Source: Lunularia cruciata
Lineage: Eukaryota; Streptophyta; Marchantiopsida; Lunulariales; Lunulariaceae
Direction: 5' to 3'
Assembly (NCBI GenBank): GCA_948567375.1
Contig: CAOYZS010000005.1
Location: forward strand, 62,001-126,000
DNA: 64,000 bases
A model generated the notes under the pieces. The model was not told where the DNA came from. It was given only the letters and a program-made list of their open reading frames with translations, and made no database searches. Both the position numbers and the translations under genes were made by a program. Positions within the stretch are counted from its first letter, which is position 1; every line of letters begins with the position of its first letter. Shown in pieces: positions 30,841-43,650 of the stretch.

Positions 30841-33800
30841 ATTCTCCCAACACTCACAAACAACCCATAGAGTTGATACTCAGAATTTAGCTCAAGCAAT
30901 GAGCTCTACTTCATAGCACTTTGCTTTATCTATTCTTAGGAATATGAACACTGAACAACATTTTGCTACAAAGGCCTCCTTTAAATAGACTGAGCTTTTG
31001 ATAGTTATCTAACTCCTTAAACTATTTCCTAACACCTTTACCAACCTATAGATCCAAAATGACAATGCACCTCTTCATATCTATCTCCTCCTATCTCAAA
31101 ATTGGTCCTAATCCAATCCAATATTTACTTCTACTTCCGCTTCCAACCCAAAGAAAATCCTTTCACCTCATGTACTTTGGGTTCTATAGCTTCCAACTCT
31201 TCTACAAATTCTAACATATCTTCACTCTGATTTACAATTAACCTCATAAGTATTCTATCTACCTCCTTATCTCATAACACACTCTTCTCTAATAGCTCAA
31301 ATGCCAAATCCAAAAACACTTACACTCCTATCTCTCTTACTTCGGGTCTGATATATACAATATTTCAAAGATGATCTAACTCCAACTTAATCAAACCGAG
31401 CTTGATAGAAATGTTATTCTCCACATCTAACATCTTCCTATCTATCCAAGTTCTAAAACTGATTAACAAGGCATTCAAGTCTTTGTCCTTTGCATTCTTA
31501 CTCCTTGTCTCATGCACAAACAATCATAACTTGTGTAATATTGATTCCTCCATTCTTACTTTGGCTTTAGTGGTTAACCTCACCTTCATCTCTACGATCA
31601 CTTCTTCAATTGATTCCGCCAATTGCTTCTTTTGTCTCTCTCCTCCATCACAACTTTACTTAACTTCAACTCCTCCTCATATTCCGCTATGTGATCCTCC
31701 AACTCCTTCACATACTGATTAATCTTGGCCTCTAGTATCTTCACAAGATCTCTCAGCCTCCCTTCTTCTTGAATGGCACTTGGTCAATTCCCATTGTCAT
31801 GTTGTTGTCTTCTCTTCTACCTTTTATTAGAATGCATCAAGCTCTTCTTCCTTAGCTTCAACCCATTCCCGTCTATTGTCTTGCTTGGATTTTACTTTGG
31901 CTTGTAACTTCTCCACCCAAAGTCTTTCTTGCATAACTTCCTCTACTTTCAATGCCAACTCTCTTCCATGCTTCTCAAACTTCTCTTGCAGATTCTAGTT
32001 TATCTTCTTCTGCAACGCTGCATCTACTCGCAATATTTCTGCTTCTTCCTCTCCTCTAATCAGACTCTCCTGCGACTTCAGATTCTAATTTCTCCAACAC
32101 ATGGAATACAATCTGCACATCAGGATGTCTACTTTGCATCTCCTTCTTCTTCTTCTCCATAGCAGCAACAACAAACATACCACATCTTGAAGGTACTCTA
32201 CTCTCCCATACCCTACTTCCTCTTCTTCCTTCTCTTTTGGGACTTCATTGATTTTGCTCTTCCCTTCCCAATCTGATGCTTTATTATGAATTCAAGATGT
32301 TCGTATTGTCAATGATACATTGTCCTCCAAACTTTCTTCCTCATCCAAGTTGATGATTTGATGTGCTACCTTTGAACTTTCTCCTTCTTGCATGAATTGC
32401 CTTGGCTTGACCACTAATCCTTCCTATTCTTTGATCACTAACTCCTCCATAGTCCTTTCTTCTGCCTCCTTCCCTTGATCTTTTCGCACCTCAGCTTCAC
32501 TCTTGCTCTCCTCACTGGACTCTTTACTCTATAGGGATAATTCCACTTCTTCTTCCTCCGACCTCTCCAACACAAACTCTACTTCACGTTTTGATTTGAC
32601 ATCCTCTTTTGGTGCAATCTTCTAGACTTGCTTTCCTTCTCTCTGCCCAATTCTTCTTAATTTTTGGGGTTGCATTGGTGAGCTCTCCACCTCAAGTTGA
32701 CTTCTCTTCTTCTTACTTAGCAAAGGTATAGACATCTTTTGATCCTGTCCTATTCTCAAATAATGATCATCATTGCTTCTCAATTGCCGAATGTACTATC
32801 TTTCTTTGTCATCGGCTTTTTGATGCAGATCAGAATGGAAATGCAAGACAACCTTCTTCTTCTCATTGCTACTTAACAAATTCAACCTGAGGTAGAAGTG
32901 CACTGCAAAAGGAATGAAATAGTGTGGTGGTGTCAAAGTCCTCTAATTCAACACCATCTACCTTGTTTGCTAATAAAAACACTTTGCCCAATTGATCGGC
33001 TCCCCTACAAACATCTTGTGGAAGAACACCACTTGTTGCTTTGTAATATAGGAAGTGCACGCAAATTTAAACAACACCATCATTGCTCTTACAATACTTC
33101 TCTACATTGGGTCCTGATAAGTCTCAACCTTGTACCCATTCTTTGTACCCTTTGAGGTGAACAAATTTTTGATCCCTTGGGTTTCTTTTGCGACTTCTCC
33201 CTTCCCCAAGAACATGGCTCCATGCTCTTCCCCACTCTTTCTTCCTAACACCAGTCTCCAATCTGACTTTGTCCATCAAGCCGGATTGCCTCTCTTCTCT
33301 ACTATTGCCGGCCTATCTACACACTTTTTGGCTGTGATCTCTACCATGAAATTAGGAAAACTCAAGTTCTAATTCCATGCAAGGAAAGTAATACAAAGTC
33401 TATTGAGAACTTTGATGTGAGCCATCATGTCTAACCTCCTAATCATTGGGTTCCTCACTACTAGTGTAGAGCACTTCTTGATTCCCTTTATTCTACTATC
33501 CTTTGTGATATGCTTCCACAAGACAATTCTCTTGTCCTCAAGACATGCAATTCTCAATCCCTTTGGATTCCTCAAAAATTCACTCACTACCACTCCTCTT
33601 CCCTAGTCTCCCTTAGGATGACTCCACAAAGGCAAAGGAACTTCACTTGTCATTCATCTCCTTCTTGATTTGGAACCTAACTTTATAGTCCGACGTTTCT
33701 CAATCATTCTTCGAATGCTTGTCTATGGAGAAATCACACCTTTTGCATGCACTTCCCCTGTCATTGTCAACCTCTCCCACTTGTGCCTTAGCTATTTTTG

Positions 33801-34083
33801 TATGTGGTACAATTCTTGAATTTCCAACCTGAAGGAAATCTATTACTCTGTCTTCACATCAGGTTGATCACCTCGAGGTAAAGTCTCCTTACTTTGGATT
33901 GAACTTTGATAGATCCAATTTGAGTACTTTGCGTCTGACATGAAGTCACTTTACTTCAGGTTATAAACTGAAGGCACAATTCTTCTCCTTCCAATGCCGT
34001 TTGGGTTCAATACGACTTTGTCTGTTCACTTCTTCTTCCAAATAGAACAAAAACTTAAAAAAACAAAAAATGTGGGTACCACA
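30841..34083 (-). repeat. L-family LTR, minus sense, truncated at one end
   Basis: Starts inside the LTR (tract matching 25005 onward) and runs to the terminus GTGGGTACCACA at 34083. It contains a heavily broken LTR ORF on the minus strand (for example 32869-33060 and 33369-33593 match the N-terminal block). No other gene is seen. Confidence 0.7.
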
Positions 34084-37044
34084 TAACCCAATTTGATGTC
34101 CAGCTCGACTTTGGCTTCCAAACCCAATGCTCCTTCAAGTATTTCTCATTCTTTGGGTCTCTCTTATACTACTCCTACATCTTCTATTGCTACTACTTCT
34201 TCACTTTGAACTACAATTGCACTCATGGGTAACCTATCTACTTCTTTATCTGCTAACCCACTCTTCTCTAATGTCTTAGGTAACTCACTCCTAATTTTAT
34301 AACTTTGGACTTTGTACTTAACTTCATCTCAATACAAAGTTGATCTAAATTTGATTTAACAAAATCTAACCTAAGACAAACATTGTCTCCTACCATTAAC
34401 ATCTTCCTGTCTACTCTATCTATCAAGTGAATCATCAAACTATTCATATCTACATCCTTCACCTTCCTCTTCCAAGTTTCCTGCACAATAGACTTCAGCT
34501 CATGCAGTCTCGGTTCCTCTAGCTTCCCTTCAGCTTTTGTACTCAACATCACTTTCAACTCCTTCACAATTGTTGTTGCTTCATCTTATTCCACCCTCAA
34601 AACTACCTTCTCCTTACTCCTCTCCACTTCTTATTCATTCCAATATAGCATCAATTTGTCTTCAAATTCAGCCTTCAATGCCTCCTTCTCTTGTGCATAC
34701 TAAACTAATTGACCTTCAACTCTCTGCAACAACTCCTGCGAGTATTCTTCCTCCCAAGCACGTTCTACCAATTCTTGTTGCTAGCCTTGGTCCTTCTCTG
34801 CCACACTTTTCCTCAAACTCTCCAACTCTTGTTCCATCGTAGCAGTAATTGCGTTTGAGTGTATGACCTCAACCCATACATCAATGATTTCTTGATTCAT
34901 AATCTCAACCAACCCCTTATGCTCCTTCAATTATTTGCTACACTTCTCAAAACTCTCATGCACAACTTCTGAGCTTTTTTTCCAAAGAACTGCTTTAGCC
35001 CAAAGTTCTTTAGCTTCCTTCTCTCCTTGGGTTAGCTTACTCTTCAATGCCAAGGTCTCCTTACTCCACTTCTTCATAGCATCCAACCCATCCCTCACTT
35101 CCAAATGCTAGCTCCTCAGATCTACTCTCTTCTATTGCAACAACACCAACAAAGGACAGAAAATCTTTGATAGGTACTCAACCCCATCAGCTCTTCTTTC
35201 TTTGTCCAATCTGCCGTTGTTGATGGTAGGCATCTCTTTAACGGGTGCCTTACTCCAAAGATGCAATCTTTGTATCTTCAACATCTTGCCCTTTGAGCTC
35301 TCTTCTTCCTTCTCAACTTTTCTTGGTCTGGCAACCACCACTTGAGCACTTCCCTTTGTTCTTTCTGCCCTTGGAAAGACCAAGGCACCCTTTACTACAC
35401 TGCCATTGCCTAGATAGTTTGCTTGCAACTCCAAACATGGCTTATATCCTCCTTCTATGTGGTCAATTGCCTCATGGAACTACCTTTCTTCTTCTCCAGC
35501 AAGACCTTCTCTTGATTATTGAACTTTTGCTTCTCCCTCACTGCCATTGCTTGACTATCCACTTTGTAGTGTAAAATCTTCTTTGGCTCCCAAGGCTTCT
35601 TCCTTCAACTCTATTTCTCCTTTTGACTCTTCCTCCAAGGTCAATTTGTTCACTTCCACTAGTGAAGGCTTCAAATTGAGTCTTTGTATCTTTTGAGGCT
35701 ACACCGGTGTGATTTGTTCTTTGGGTCTAGTTCTCTTTCTGGGCATGGGGATTTCCACTACAACTGTCTTCTCCTTCTCTCTCTCTTCAGGTAGTGGTCA
35801 TCACCTTCACAAACCTACTTGATGTAATATCATTCATCCCCATCTGCGTCTCTTTGCAGATCGAGTTGAAAATGGGATACTATCCATCCCCTGTCCCTTG
35901 AGCTCAATAAGTTTGATCCAAAGTAGAAGTAGGCTGCAAAGGGTATGAAGTAGTGGTGCGGCATATCCATCCTCCAATTGGTGATCATATGCCTCATTTG
36001 TTAGTGCAAACAATTTGTCTAGTCCACCGCTTCGCCTACAAACATTTGATGGAAAAACATCACTTGTTGCATGGTTACATAGGTGGTTTGCTCTGGCTTG
36101 AACATAGTGTTACCTCTATTTGCACTGGATCCTTGTAACTATCTACCTTGTACACGTTCTTGGTGCAAGGTCTACTAAAAGAGTTCCTCACCTCAACAGT
36201 TTCTTCCATAATATCACACTTCCAATAGAAGGTGACATCACCTACCTCTCTTGCTTCTCTTCCCAAGACTAATCTCCAATCTGACTCAGTCCATTGAGTT
36301 GGATTTCCTCTCTTTCCCTTGTGCTTAGGCCCATCCTTACAATTGTTGGCAGTAATCTATGCCATGAACCTTGGGAAACTCAAATTCCAGGCCAAAAATA
36401 TGATACAAAGTTTGGACAAGACTTTGATCCGTACCACTACATCTAATTGGCAAATTGCAAGACACCCCACTACACTCTTCTCAGTTCCCTTTGGGGCCAT
36501 CATATGCTTCCTCACTTTCTACTTATGAAAGATCAAACCCAAGACTCCAACCCACTCTTCTTGCTTATTCACAATTTGTGTTCCTTTGGGTTGACTTTGG
36601 GTTGACATAGAATACCTTCTAGACATTGCAATGCCTCCTCAATGAAATCTCAATTTTATAGTCCTTTTCTGATTGGTCATTCTTTAGTCATTTCTTTGCT
36701 TACCCATCACTTCTATGGGTTGGTTTTCTATCACTTTCAAAATTATCTTGGTCCCAAGGTAGTCACTTTCTTCCCATGTACTTTCTTGATTGGCAAAACC
36801 CAAGGAAAAGTTGTTATAGGTTCTTCGGATTAGGTTGCACATCTTTATGTAAAGTCCTCAATGTTTGGCTTCACACTTTTGTTTGTTTGACCCGAGTCCT
36901 TCTAACTTTGACCCAAGATTGACTTTGGGTTTACACCAAAACATATGATTCCTCATGTTTCATCCCCATTTAGCCTTTCTTTGGCTTGACCAATGCACCT
37001 CTTCCTTAAAACAAAAAAAATAAAATAAAATTGTGGGTACCACA
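34084..37044 (-). repeat. L-family LTR fragment, minus sense
   Basis: After a TAACCC stub of polypurine tract, the sequence enters another LTR at the region of the ORF end (34092) and runs to GTGGGTACCACA at 37044. Broken ORF pieces on the minus strand include 34268-34567 (coiled-coil tail), 35132-35434 and 36075-36266. This copy resembles 1403-2882 more than element B. Confidence 0.65.
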
Positions 37045-37479
37045 GGTAGCTCTCACACAATCATACAAACTCCTAAACACATTGGGGGGTATCCAAGGTC
37101 TTGTCCACACTCATATGACCAGCAATTGGTAAATCATGGGCTTCTTGAAGGCACACAAGTCAAAGATTATGTTTGGCTGGGATATAAATCAGGTTCTCAT
37201 GGAATAGAAGGCCTCCCTTGAAGGAGAAGGTGTTGTACTCCTTGTTGCATGCTACAAGATAACCTTGTACCATTTGAAAGAAGGGATCTTGTTGTAGAGC
37301 TATCTTAAACTCAATTTGGACTTTGGAGTTGACTCACACCGTCACAATTGCTACCATGATGAGAGGAAGAGGCTTCAAATCAGGTTGTTGTGATAGGGCA
37401 CCTGGGATGACATGGAACTGATGGATGACACGGGTTTGTACTCCAATTTGATGTCAAACAACTATAGTTGTTCCTCCCA

Positions 37480-38560
37480 TCGATGATGTCAACTCTTTAT
37501 GTGTTCCAAGTGTAATGTCTACAACAAACACTTGTGATCAGTTTTCATGATCACTTGTTTCCCCCAAGAGATAATCCCTCCATAGCTTGGTGGCATATAC
37601 CATTACTATTTGTTCTCGATCTCATGTTGAGTAATTCCTTTCTGCAGCATTAAATCAGCAAGACACAAAGACAATTAGATGTAACCCATCTAGGAATTGT
37701 TGTTGCAACATGGCTCCAATGGCAAAGTTAAAAGCATCAAAATCAACCACACAAGGTAGTTGAGGGTCATATGGTTGAAGAATAGGTCTTGAAGATACCA
37801 TATGTTTTTGCTTTTGGAATGCTTTTTATGCTTGGTGGGCCATTGAAAGCTTGAGTTCTTCCCCAAGAGATCAATCAATGGTACAACCACTTGAGCATAA
37901 TAATGGATGAACCATTGGAAAAAACTGGCTAATCCATTACATGCATGTACTTTTATAATATCCTTTAGAATAGGCCAATCAGTAATGGCCTTGATTTTCT
38001 CCTCTTCTATCTTGATTTCCTTTGATGAGATTTTGTGACCCAAGAAGTGATTTCTTTCTGCAAAAAGGTACACTTTGACTTCTTGCAATAAAACTTCCAT
38101 TATCAAAGTCGTCTTAGGACTTCTTTCATGTGATTCATGTCTTCTATTATTATCTTTCTATAGATTAAGATATCATCCAAGAACACCACTATGTATTGAT
38201 CTAGTAGTCCATCCAACACCTAATGCATCTAATCCATGAAGACTATTAGAGCATTGTGAGCCCAAAAGGTCAAACTCTCTATTCAAAATGCCCATACCTT
38301 GTGCAAAGGTAGTCTTTTGCACATCTTCCTATCAATGGAGATTTGCCAATAGCCGCTACAAAGATCCAACTTGGAGAAGTATTGTGCTCTACTCAATTGA
38401 TCAAGCAAGTCATCAACTCAAGGCAAGGGTTATGCATTCTTCACCATTTGTTTATTGAGCCCATGATAATCAATACAAAAATGAAGTCCTCCATCCTTCT
38501 TTGGAATAGAACAAATATACTGATGGTTCCCAAGGAGATGTACAATGTCAAATAAAATCC
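37480..38560 (-). pseudogene. pol: Reverse transcriptase remnant of element F
   Basis: Palm region on the minus strand: CSIPKKDGGLHFCIDYHGLN-like sequence near 38455-38510, LDLCSGYWQI near 38345-38375, and active site VVFLDDILIY at 38160-38192 (F-L-D-D). The thumb and connection follow at 37690-38106 (NHFLGHKIS). RNase H is only suggested at 37540-37680. Stops and frameshifts are frequent. Confidence 0.7.
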
Positions 38561-38828
38561 TTCTCCAACAACTCTGTAAGTGTTGTTTACAACTCCTCCA
38601 ACTCTTTTGGTGGGAGACAATAGGTTGGTAGGCTCATTGGAGTACTCCTTGACAATAACTCAATCTTGAGGGGCATACCATGATTGGAGGGTAATCCCTT
38701 TGGTAGATTATCCAGAAAAATGTCTACAAACTCCAGAACTAATTGATCAACCATTGCTTGATAGGCTCTTCACCCTCCTTAGATTCACCTTGTGCAACCG
38801 GCTTGATCCATACCACAAAAAAACTTAT

Positions 38829-39008
38829 CTTCCTCCAATGTTTGCTTTATAGTTGCTTTAGTGACAAAATTCCCATCTAGAGATTTATCTTCCTTCAAAG
38901 CTTGCACTATGGCTGCTTTCTTGACAAACTTCCCATCTTGGGACTTCTCTTTCTTCAAAGCTCTCTCTATGGCTACTTTCTTGAAAAACTTTCTGTCTTG
39001 GGACTGAC
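38829..39008 (-). repeat. Tandem repeat, three units of about 60 bp
   Basis: Three successive units translate on the minus strand as variations of KxxKSQDGKFVKKAAIxxAL. They lie between the protease and RT of element F and extend its charged linker. Units are diverged, so the array is old. Confidence 0.7.
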
Positions 39009-39059
39009 TATTATTGAGTGTCTTACTCAAAGGTGCTAGACAACCTAATCGGAAATTCT

Positions 39060-39330
39060 TACCTTGGTGTTGTACTTGAATTTGTCATTGGTTCTAATCA
39101 GATTGAAGCTTATGACGTTTAAGCTAAAGAAAACCCAAAGTGACATCATAGTGTAGCAATGCCACTACAAAGCTCATACACTCCAAATACTCCTTACCAA
39201 TCTTGAAGGTAACAATATGCAAGGTACGGAATGCAAAACCATTTCTACCATCTGCCATGATCAATCTATTTCCAATTATTGGCTTGATAAGGATACAATA
39301 TTCCTTTGCTAAACGCATGGACAAGCAACT
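39060..39330 (-). pseudogene. Protease remnant of element F
   Basis: The open piece 39124-39324 reads ADGRNGFAFRTLHIVTFKIG and ends VALLHYDVTLGFL, resembling the second half of a gypsy protease (the ...D-V-x-L-G motif). The DSGA active site is not clearly preserved. Confidence 0.5.
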
Positions 39331-39479
39331 TTTTAAACTTCCAAATTAACCAAAATCCTATAACCATGATCAGATATCACACCTTGCAAGTGAAGCAAAC
39401 TTGCATAGGTCAAGCTTTCAATCCCATTGGAACTAATCAAGTTCCCAACAAGTGGCTTGAAATCCCCTATTGGGATTCT

Positions 39480-40225
39480 TCATTTCCTTGATCATTCTGC
39501 TCCACAAACACCATTAGAGTAACTTGTCAAACTTGCCCATTCTTGAGTAGACATTCAATAATGCGATGTCTCATTTGGTGACAATAAAAAACAACCACCA
39601 TTTTGTTGTAATTTTTCTTTATCTATAATGCCAAGTGGTCTCTATTGAATGGCATCAATCTACATTGGTGCTGGCTCCTCTACCCGTGTGTAGTATATTG
39701 GTAGTTTTTGTTGAGGTCAAGGTCGAGACCAAGTTGTTGCGAGCAAGGATCAAAGGGTTTGGCCAACCACATGGCTTCTTCCAAGTGTTGTGGTTCTTGC
39801 ATAGTTATCTCTTATTTGGTTTGTGACTTCAAACCCCTCACAAATTGATCCAGAGCTTCACCTTTCAATATATATGGAATTTGCATGATTGTGTTTTGGA
39901 ATTGCATGATGTAACTTCTTACAAAGCCAACTTTCTTCAACTCTGCCAACTTATCTCATGGAACTCGTGTGGCATTTATAGCTTTGAAAATTTAACCAAT
40001 TATTGCACTCTTGAATTCTACAAATGTCAGGATTGATGCAACAATTTGCCATTTAGTTTGCTCCACTCGGAATGGCCACCATAGCTTTGCTACTCCATCC
40101 AATAGATTGGAAGCCAAGAGAATCAATTTTTGTTCATCTTGAAGGTTAGTAGCTTCAAAATTAAGTTTGTAGTTAAACACAAAATTCTCCACCGCACCCA
40201 AGAGATTCTTGCCTTTGAAAACCAT
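39480..40225 (-). pseudogene. gag: gag remnant of element F
   Basis: Open piece 39992-40225 reads FKGKNLLGAVENFVFNYKL, then LLASNLLDGVAKLWW, the usual Ty3/gypsy capsid pattern. A decayed zinc knuckle (CHQMRHRIIEC) is near 39555. It is broken elsewhere. Confidence 0.65.
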
Positions 40226-40606
40226 TGGTTTTGGAAATCAGATTTGGTCTTCTCAAACTAGTACTCTCTCTATGTGCTCTTTTCATCGATGATCTCATTC
40301 ATCCAAAAATCAAGTAAGAAGCTCAATTTGTTGATGCATAATGATAATAACCTCATGCATTGCCACCATAGTTTGTACTCTATCACACCACCCGCAATCT
40401 ATCTAACACATAGATGCAATAAATTCATTATTCTCCATGAGTTACAACATGAAGTACCAAGGGTTCTTCAAACAAGGTGATTGTAATTAAAAAATCTTGC
40501 CCAAAGCATGAGATGATGAAATGTCTGAAATGATGCCAAGATGTGAAATCCCAATGGTTTGGTGGAAATGGATTGGTGGTCTATAAATTCTATCCATCCC
40601 ATTCTT

Positions 40607-40619
40607 GCTCTAATACAAA
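40607..40619 (-). other. Primer binding site of element F (initiator tRNA-Met)
   Basis: Minus strand TTTGTATTAGAGC directly after the LTR end; 10 of 12 matches to TGGTATCAGAGC. Confidence 0.7.
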
Positions 40620-41044
40620 TGTAAAAGATCAAGACCAAGGAGAGAAATAAGAGAATGGAAGATCACATTGGGACACTTGAGTATGAGAAAACTCCAAATG
40701 CGTAGCATTAGATTTGGCTTTGGTATTTATTGTGATCATACAAGGCTCTTGAGAAGCTTCTCAAGAAGCTTTCTTGAGCCGCTTCTTGGAATGCAAGCCA
40801 AGTTAACCGTGAAGTTTCTCAAGAAGCTTCCTTCTAGAAGCCGTATACTTGGCGTGCAAGCTAAGCTAGTTGGAACCTTCTAAAAGCTTCCTTCTAGAAA
40901 CTACCTATTTAGGGTGTAAGCTAAACTAGTCAGGAGGCTTCACAAGAAGCTTACTAGATACTTCTAGAATATTCTAGGTTAATTTGGCCCATTTGCTACT
41001 TTGCTAGTCCTAACTAACTTCATTGCTAAACGCATATTGTTACA
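40620..41044 (-). repeat. 5' LTR of element F
   Basis: 425 bp with inverted ends TGTAA...TTACA. It carries four to five arrays of GAA/TTC units resembling heat-shock elements. The sequence on its outer side (41045 onward) is an L-family LTR, into which F probably inserted. Confidence 0.75.
40753..40977. promoter_or_regulatory. Cluster of heat-shock-element-like arrays
   Basis: GAAGCTTC at 40753-40760 with a second unit at 40765; GAAGTTTC at 40811, GAAGCTTC at 40823 and TTCTAGAA at 40832-40839; GAACCTTC at 40873 and TTCTAGAA at 40892-40899; and TTCTAGAATATTC at 40962-40974, a three-unit inverted array with perfect 2-bp gaps. On the minus strand they lie upstream of an AATAAATA box (near 40722), as expected for U3 enhancers. 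Function is inferred from motif only. Confidence 0.5.
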
Positions 41045-41318
41045 AACTTGCAATTCAAACTTCTCCAAACACTCACAAACACACACATATGATTGATACT
41101 CAGAATTAAGTTCAAATAATGAGCATTGAGTTACAACACTTTGCTTTACTCAACTTAAGAATAATGGTAATAACAACATAATAATGGAATAATGCATATT
41201 GCAAATGCCTCCTTTAAATAAGCAAAGCATTGCAACAATTATCTAACTATACATTTTTCCTTAACAACCTCCAGATCTAAATCAACACTCTACTACTTCA
41301 TATCTACCTTTGGAATTC
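41045..41318 (-). repeat. L-family LTR fragment, minus sense
   Basis: Matches the middle of the LTR (tract of 25000-25230), with the minus-sense TATA region near 41215. Breaks off near 41318. Confidence 0.65.
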
Positions 41319-41472
41319 TTCTTCTTTATAGTGCAAAGTTTGTACACAAAAACTCTTTTCCTGTTGTTCTCTCAATACAAATATTCTTATTGGTGGGATG
41401 ATCAACTTAGGATTTGGCTTCATATTCTTCCACTCCCAAAATTTATAACCTTGGCAATGGCACCAAAAATCA
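41319..41472 (-). mobile_element. Start of an L-family element interior with primer site
   Basis: The tract around 41420-41465 matches the gag leader of element B (24550-24614). Primer site ACCTTGGCAATGGCACCA on + at 41448-41465 is a decayed tRNA-Asp type. The rest of the element is gone. Confidence 0.65.
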
Positions 41473-41718
41473 TGTGACATCCAACAAGTATCACTTTTTC
41501 TCTAATCAACAATTAACAATTTGTTACCATTGAGATACAAGTCAAAAATGGTCAAATATGAAGTAAAAGTCATCAATTGATTCTTCTTGATTGCATCTTT
41601 AATCTCTTGGGTGAAAACTCCACCCAAAAAATATTAACAAGCACTGAATCATAATCTTGTCACAAGTCAAAACAGCCATAATCACACAGTTTTTCAAATC
41701 CTTTCCAAATAGACATTG
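41473..41718 (-). repeat. End of an L-family 5' LTR, minus sense
   Basis: Starts TGTGACATCC and matches the first 250 bp of the element B LTR (+ direction) before homology is lost near 41718. Confidence 0.65.
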
Positions 41719-42893
41719 CTTGTGAAGGTTGGTGTTGCACAAGACCAACTCTAAATTCTAAGAGGAGAGAAGTTAGGAAAGTTTTTCATGTCATATTTCT
41801 GCACATACTTGTCCAGAAATAATGTTCTTTTGCCTTGTTAGAAGTGCTTTTCCAAGAGCTTTCCATAGCTACGAAGATGGTGACATGCTGAGCTATGTGG
41901 CGAAAGCTATTGATGATTGAATTTCCTAACAAGGGGTTCATATTCAAGAGTTTGTGTCTTTGCCACATGGAGTCCAAATGGAGCAATTTTTGTGGCCATG
42001 GATGCAATTTGGGAAGTTTATTTTTTATACCAAGAGCACTCAGCAATCACAATTGTACACAAAGAAACAAAGATTCAAATTATGTCATCTTTGGAAGATT
42101 TTAGGGTTGGAACTTCATTTTCAAAATACTATAAATTTTTGGTTCCATGTCCAAATGCTTCAATCTTAGTCTCATTAGAAGTGCCTATGAACTAGCTTTC
42201 TATTGAGTCCTTGTTTGCTGAAATTGGAGTTATATTGAGCAATTTTTGAGTTTCATCATTCTATGATCATGTGCGCTTGGTGGTGCTCACATCTACAACT
42301 TTCAGAGGTTAGAACTTCACACTCACATCTTCAAATAAGTTGGTCCTAGTCTTACAAGAAGCATCTTGTTAAGGGCTATTGATTGAAACTGTTCTCATAT
42401 AATTTGAATCGGTGTGCTCAAAGTTATAAGTATTTGAATTCTATGGCTAAGCATAACAAATTCTTGAGGCCATAACTTTGTACCTATTTGTTCAAATGAG
42501 TTGATATTTGATTCATTTGAAAATAGTCTTCAAGACCTTTTGATTGAGACATCACTTGCAGAACTTGAGGCCCTTGGGTGTAGGTTTTGTGATTTCAAAA
42601 TCTGTATGATTTCAAAAATTTCAAGTTATAAAGTGCACATCAAAAGCTTATAACTTTTGATTCCATCTCTAAATTAGTGGATCTTTGGTTCAAAAAACAA
42701 GTATTTGTAGAGCTATTGGTGGATTTTGAGTTAAATAAAATCTCATTATGTAGAATCAAAACCATGGGAGTTTATAATTTGTAAAATTTTCTTAGATTTT
42801 GCAAACTAAAATCTCAAGAGCTTTCTACCAATTCATCAAGCTTGAGTGAAGGTAGAAGATATATTCTCAGGATAGCATTTTGGATATTCCAGC
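41719..42893 (+). other. AT-rich region without a clear gene, possibly LINE 5' region
   Basis: No domain, LTR or RNA gene recognised. Overlapping short open stretches near 41890-42195 look non-coding. It leads directly into LINE ORF1 at 42894, so it may be the LINE 5' untranslated region, but no second copy in the window confirms this. Confidence 0.3.
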
Positions 42894-43650
42894 ATGGAAA
42901 CTTCCAAGATAGTGCAAGACATTGCTGATATAGCCTCAAAATAGCAACAACTTGCCCAAATGTACAAAAAAGTGAATGACTTCTACAAGGAACTCAAGAG
43001 CTTCTTTGCCCCTATGTCTCAAAACATGAGCACTCTTATGGTAGATATGGAAACCATAAGAGTAGAGGTCATGACTATGAATGAATCTCTGGTCAACCAA
43101 GAGATTCAAGACTTGAAGAAGAGTACTATCTCACTATCAACATCAACCAAGGGGATGGTTGATGCTACCAAGAAGGTTGCTTCTTTGGGAGCACATGCCA
43201 CCAACATTGTTTCACAAAATAGAGACTCCAAGAGATTGTTGAGGTATTAAAGGTCAAGATGATGTCATGTGCTGAAGCTACAAAGGTGGCTCAAATCTCT
43301 TACTTGCAAGAGCATGAGGTTGACAAGGAGAACCAACTCGTAAGAATAAAGAACTTGGGGATTTCAAGTTTGCTAGAGATAGAGAAGGAAGACACCAAGG
43401 CCATATTGTGTGAGTTTATTGCTAATTCTTTGAGAGTCCATGATCCTCAAATTTTGCAAATATATAGATTGGGACACAAGGTGGACAACCTAGAAGCATT
43501 TTTGTGAGGTTTGGCTTAGAAACTCAAAGGAATCCATTGATGGCAAACAAGGCTATACTCAAAGGGCAGCACCTTTGGTTGGACCTTGATCTCACATCTT
43601 TACAATGGCAAGTAAAAGAAGAACAATTAACAAAAGTAAAGGAGGCTCAA
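42894..43650 (+). pseudogene. L1-like LINE ORF1 remnant, copy 1
   Basis: Starts at ATG 42894 (METSKIVQDIAD), with a TAG at 42942 and a frameshift near 43230. A heptad-rich part is followed by DKENQLVRIKNLGIS at about 43323-43370, which resembles the RNA-binding core of L1-type ORF1 proteins. It ends where an L-family LTR is inserted (43651). The same protein part is at 58650-58850, where the core reads ENQLVKMKNLRILGLP. Confidence 0.6.

Larger units (their letters stand above)
37045..40619 (-). mobile_element. Element F: decayed chromovirus-like Ty3/gypsy interior
   Basis: A minus-strand interior of a different family with an initiator tRNA-Met primer site. From high to low coordinates: gag remnant, CCHC remnant, protease, RT, RNase H remnant. 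Many stops and frameshifts. Cut at the low end by the L-family LTR ending at 37044, so integrase and 3' LTR are missing. Confidence 0.75.

Noticed and set aside
40741-40980. CRISPR-like or tandem array from the repeated AGAAGCTTC motifs
   Set aside because: Spacing is irregular and units are only 8-13 bp, inside an LTR of a plant element; heat-shock-element-like arrays explain it better.
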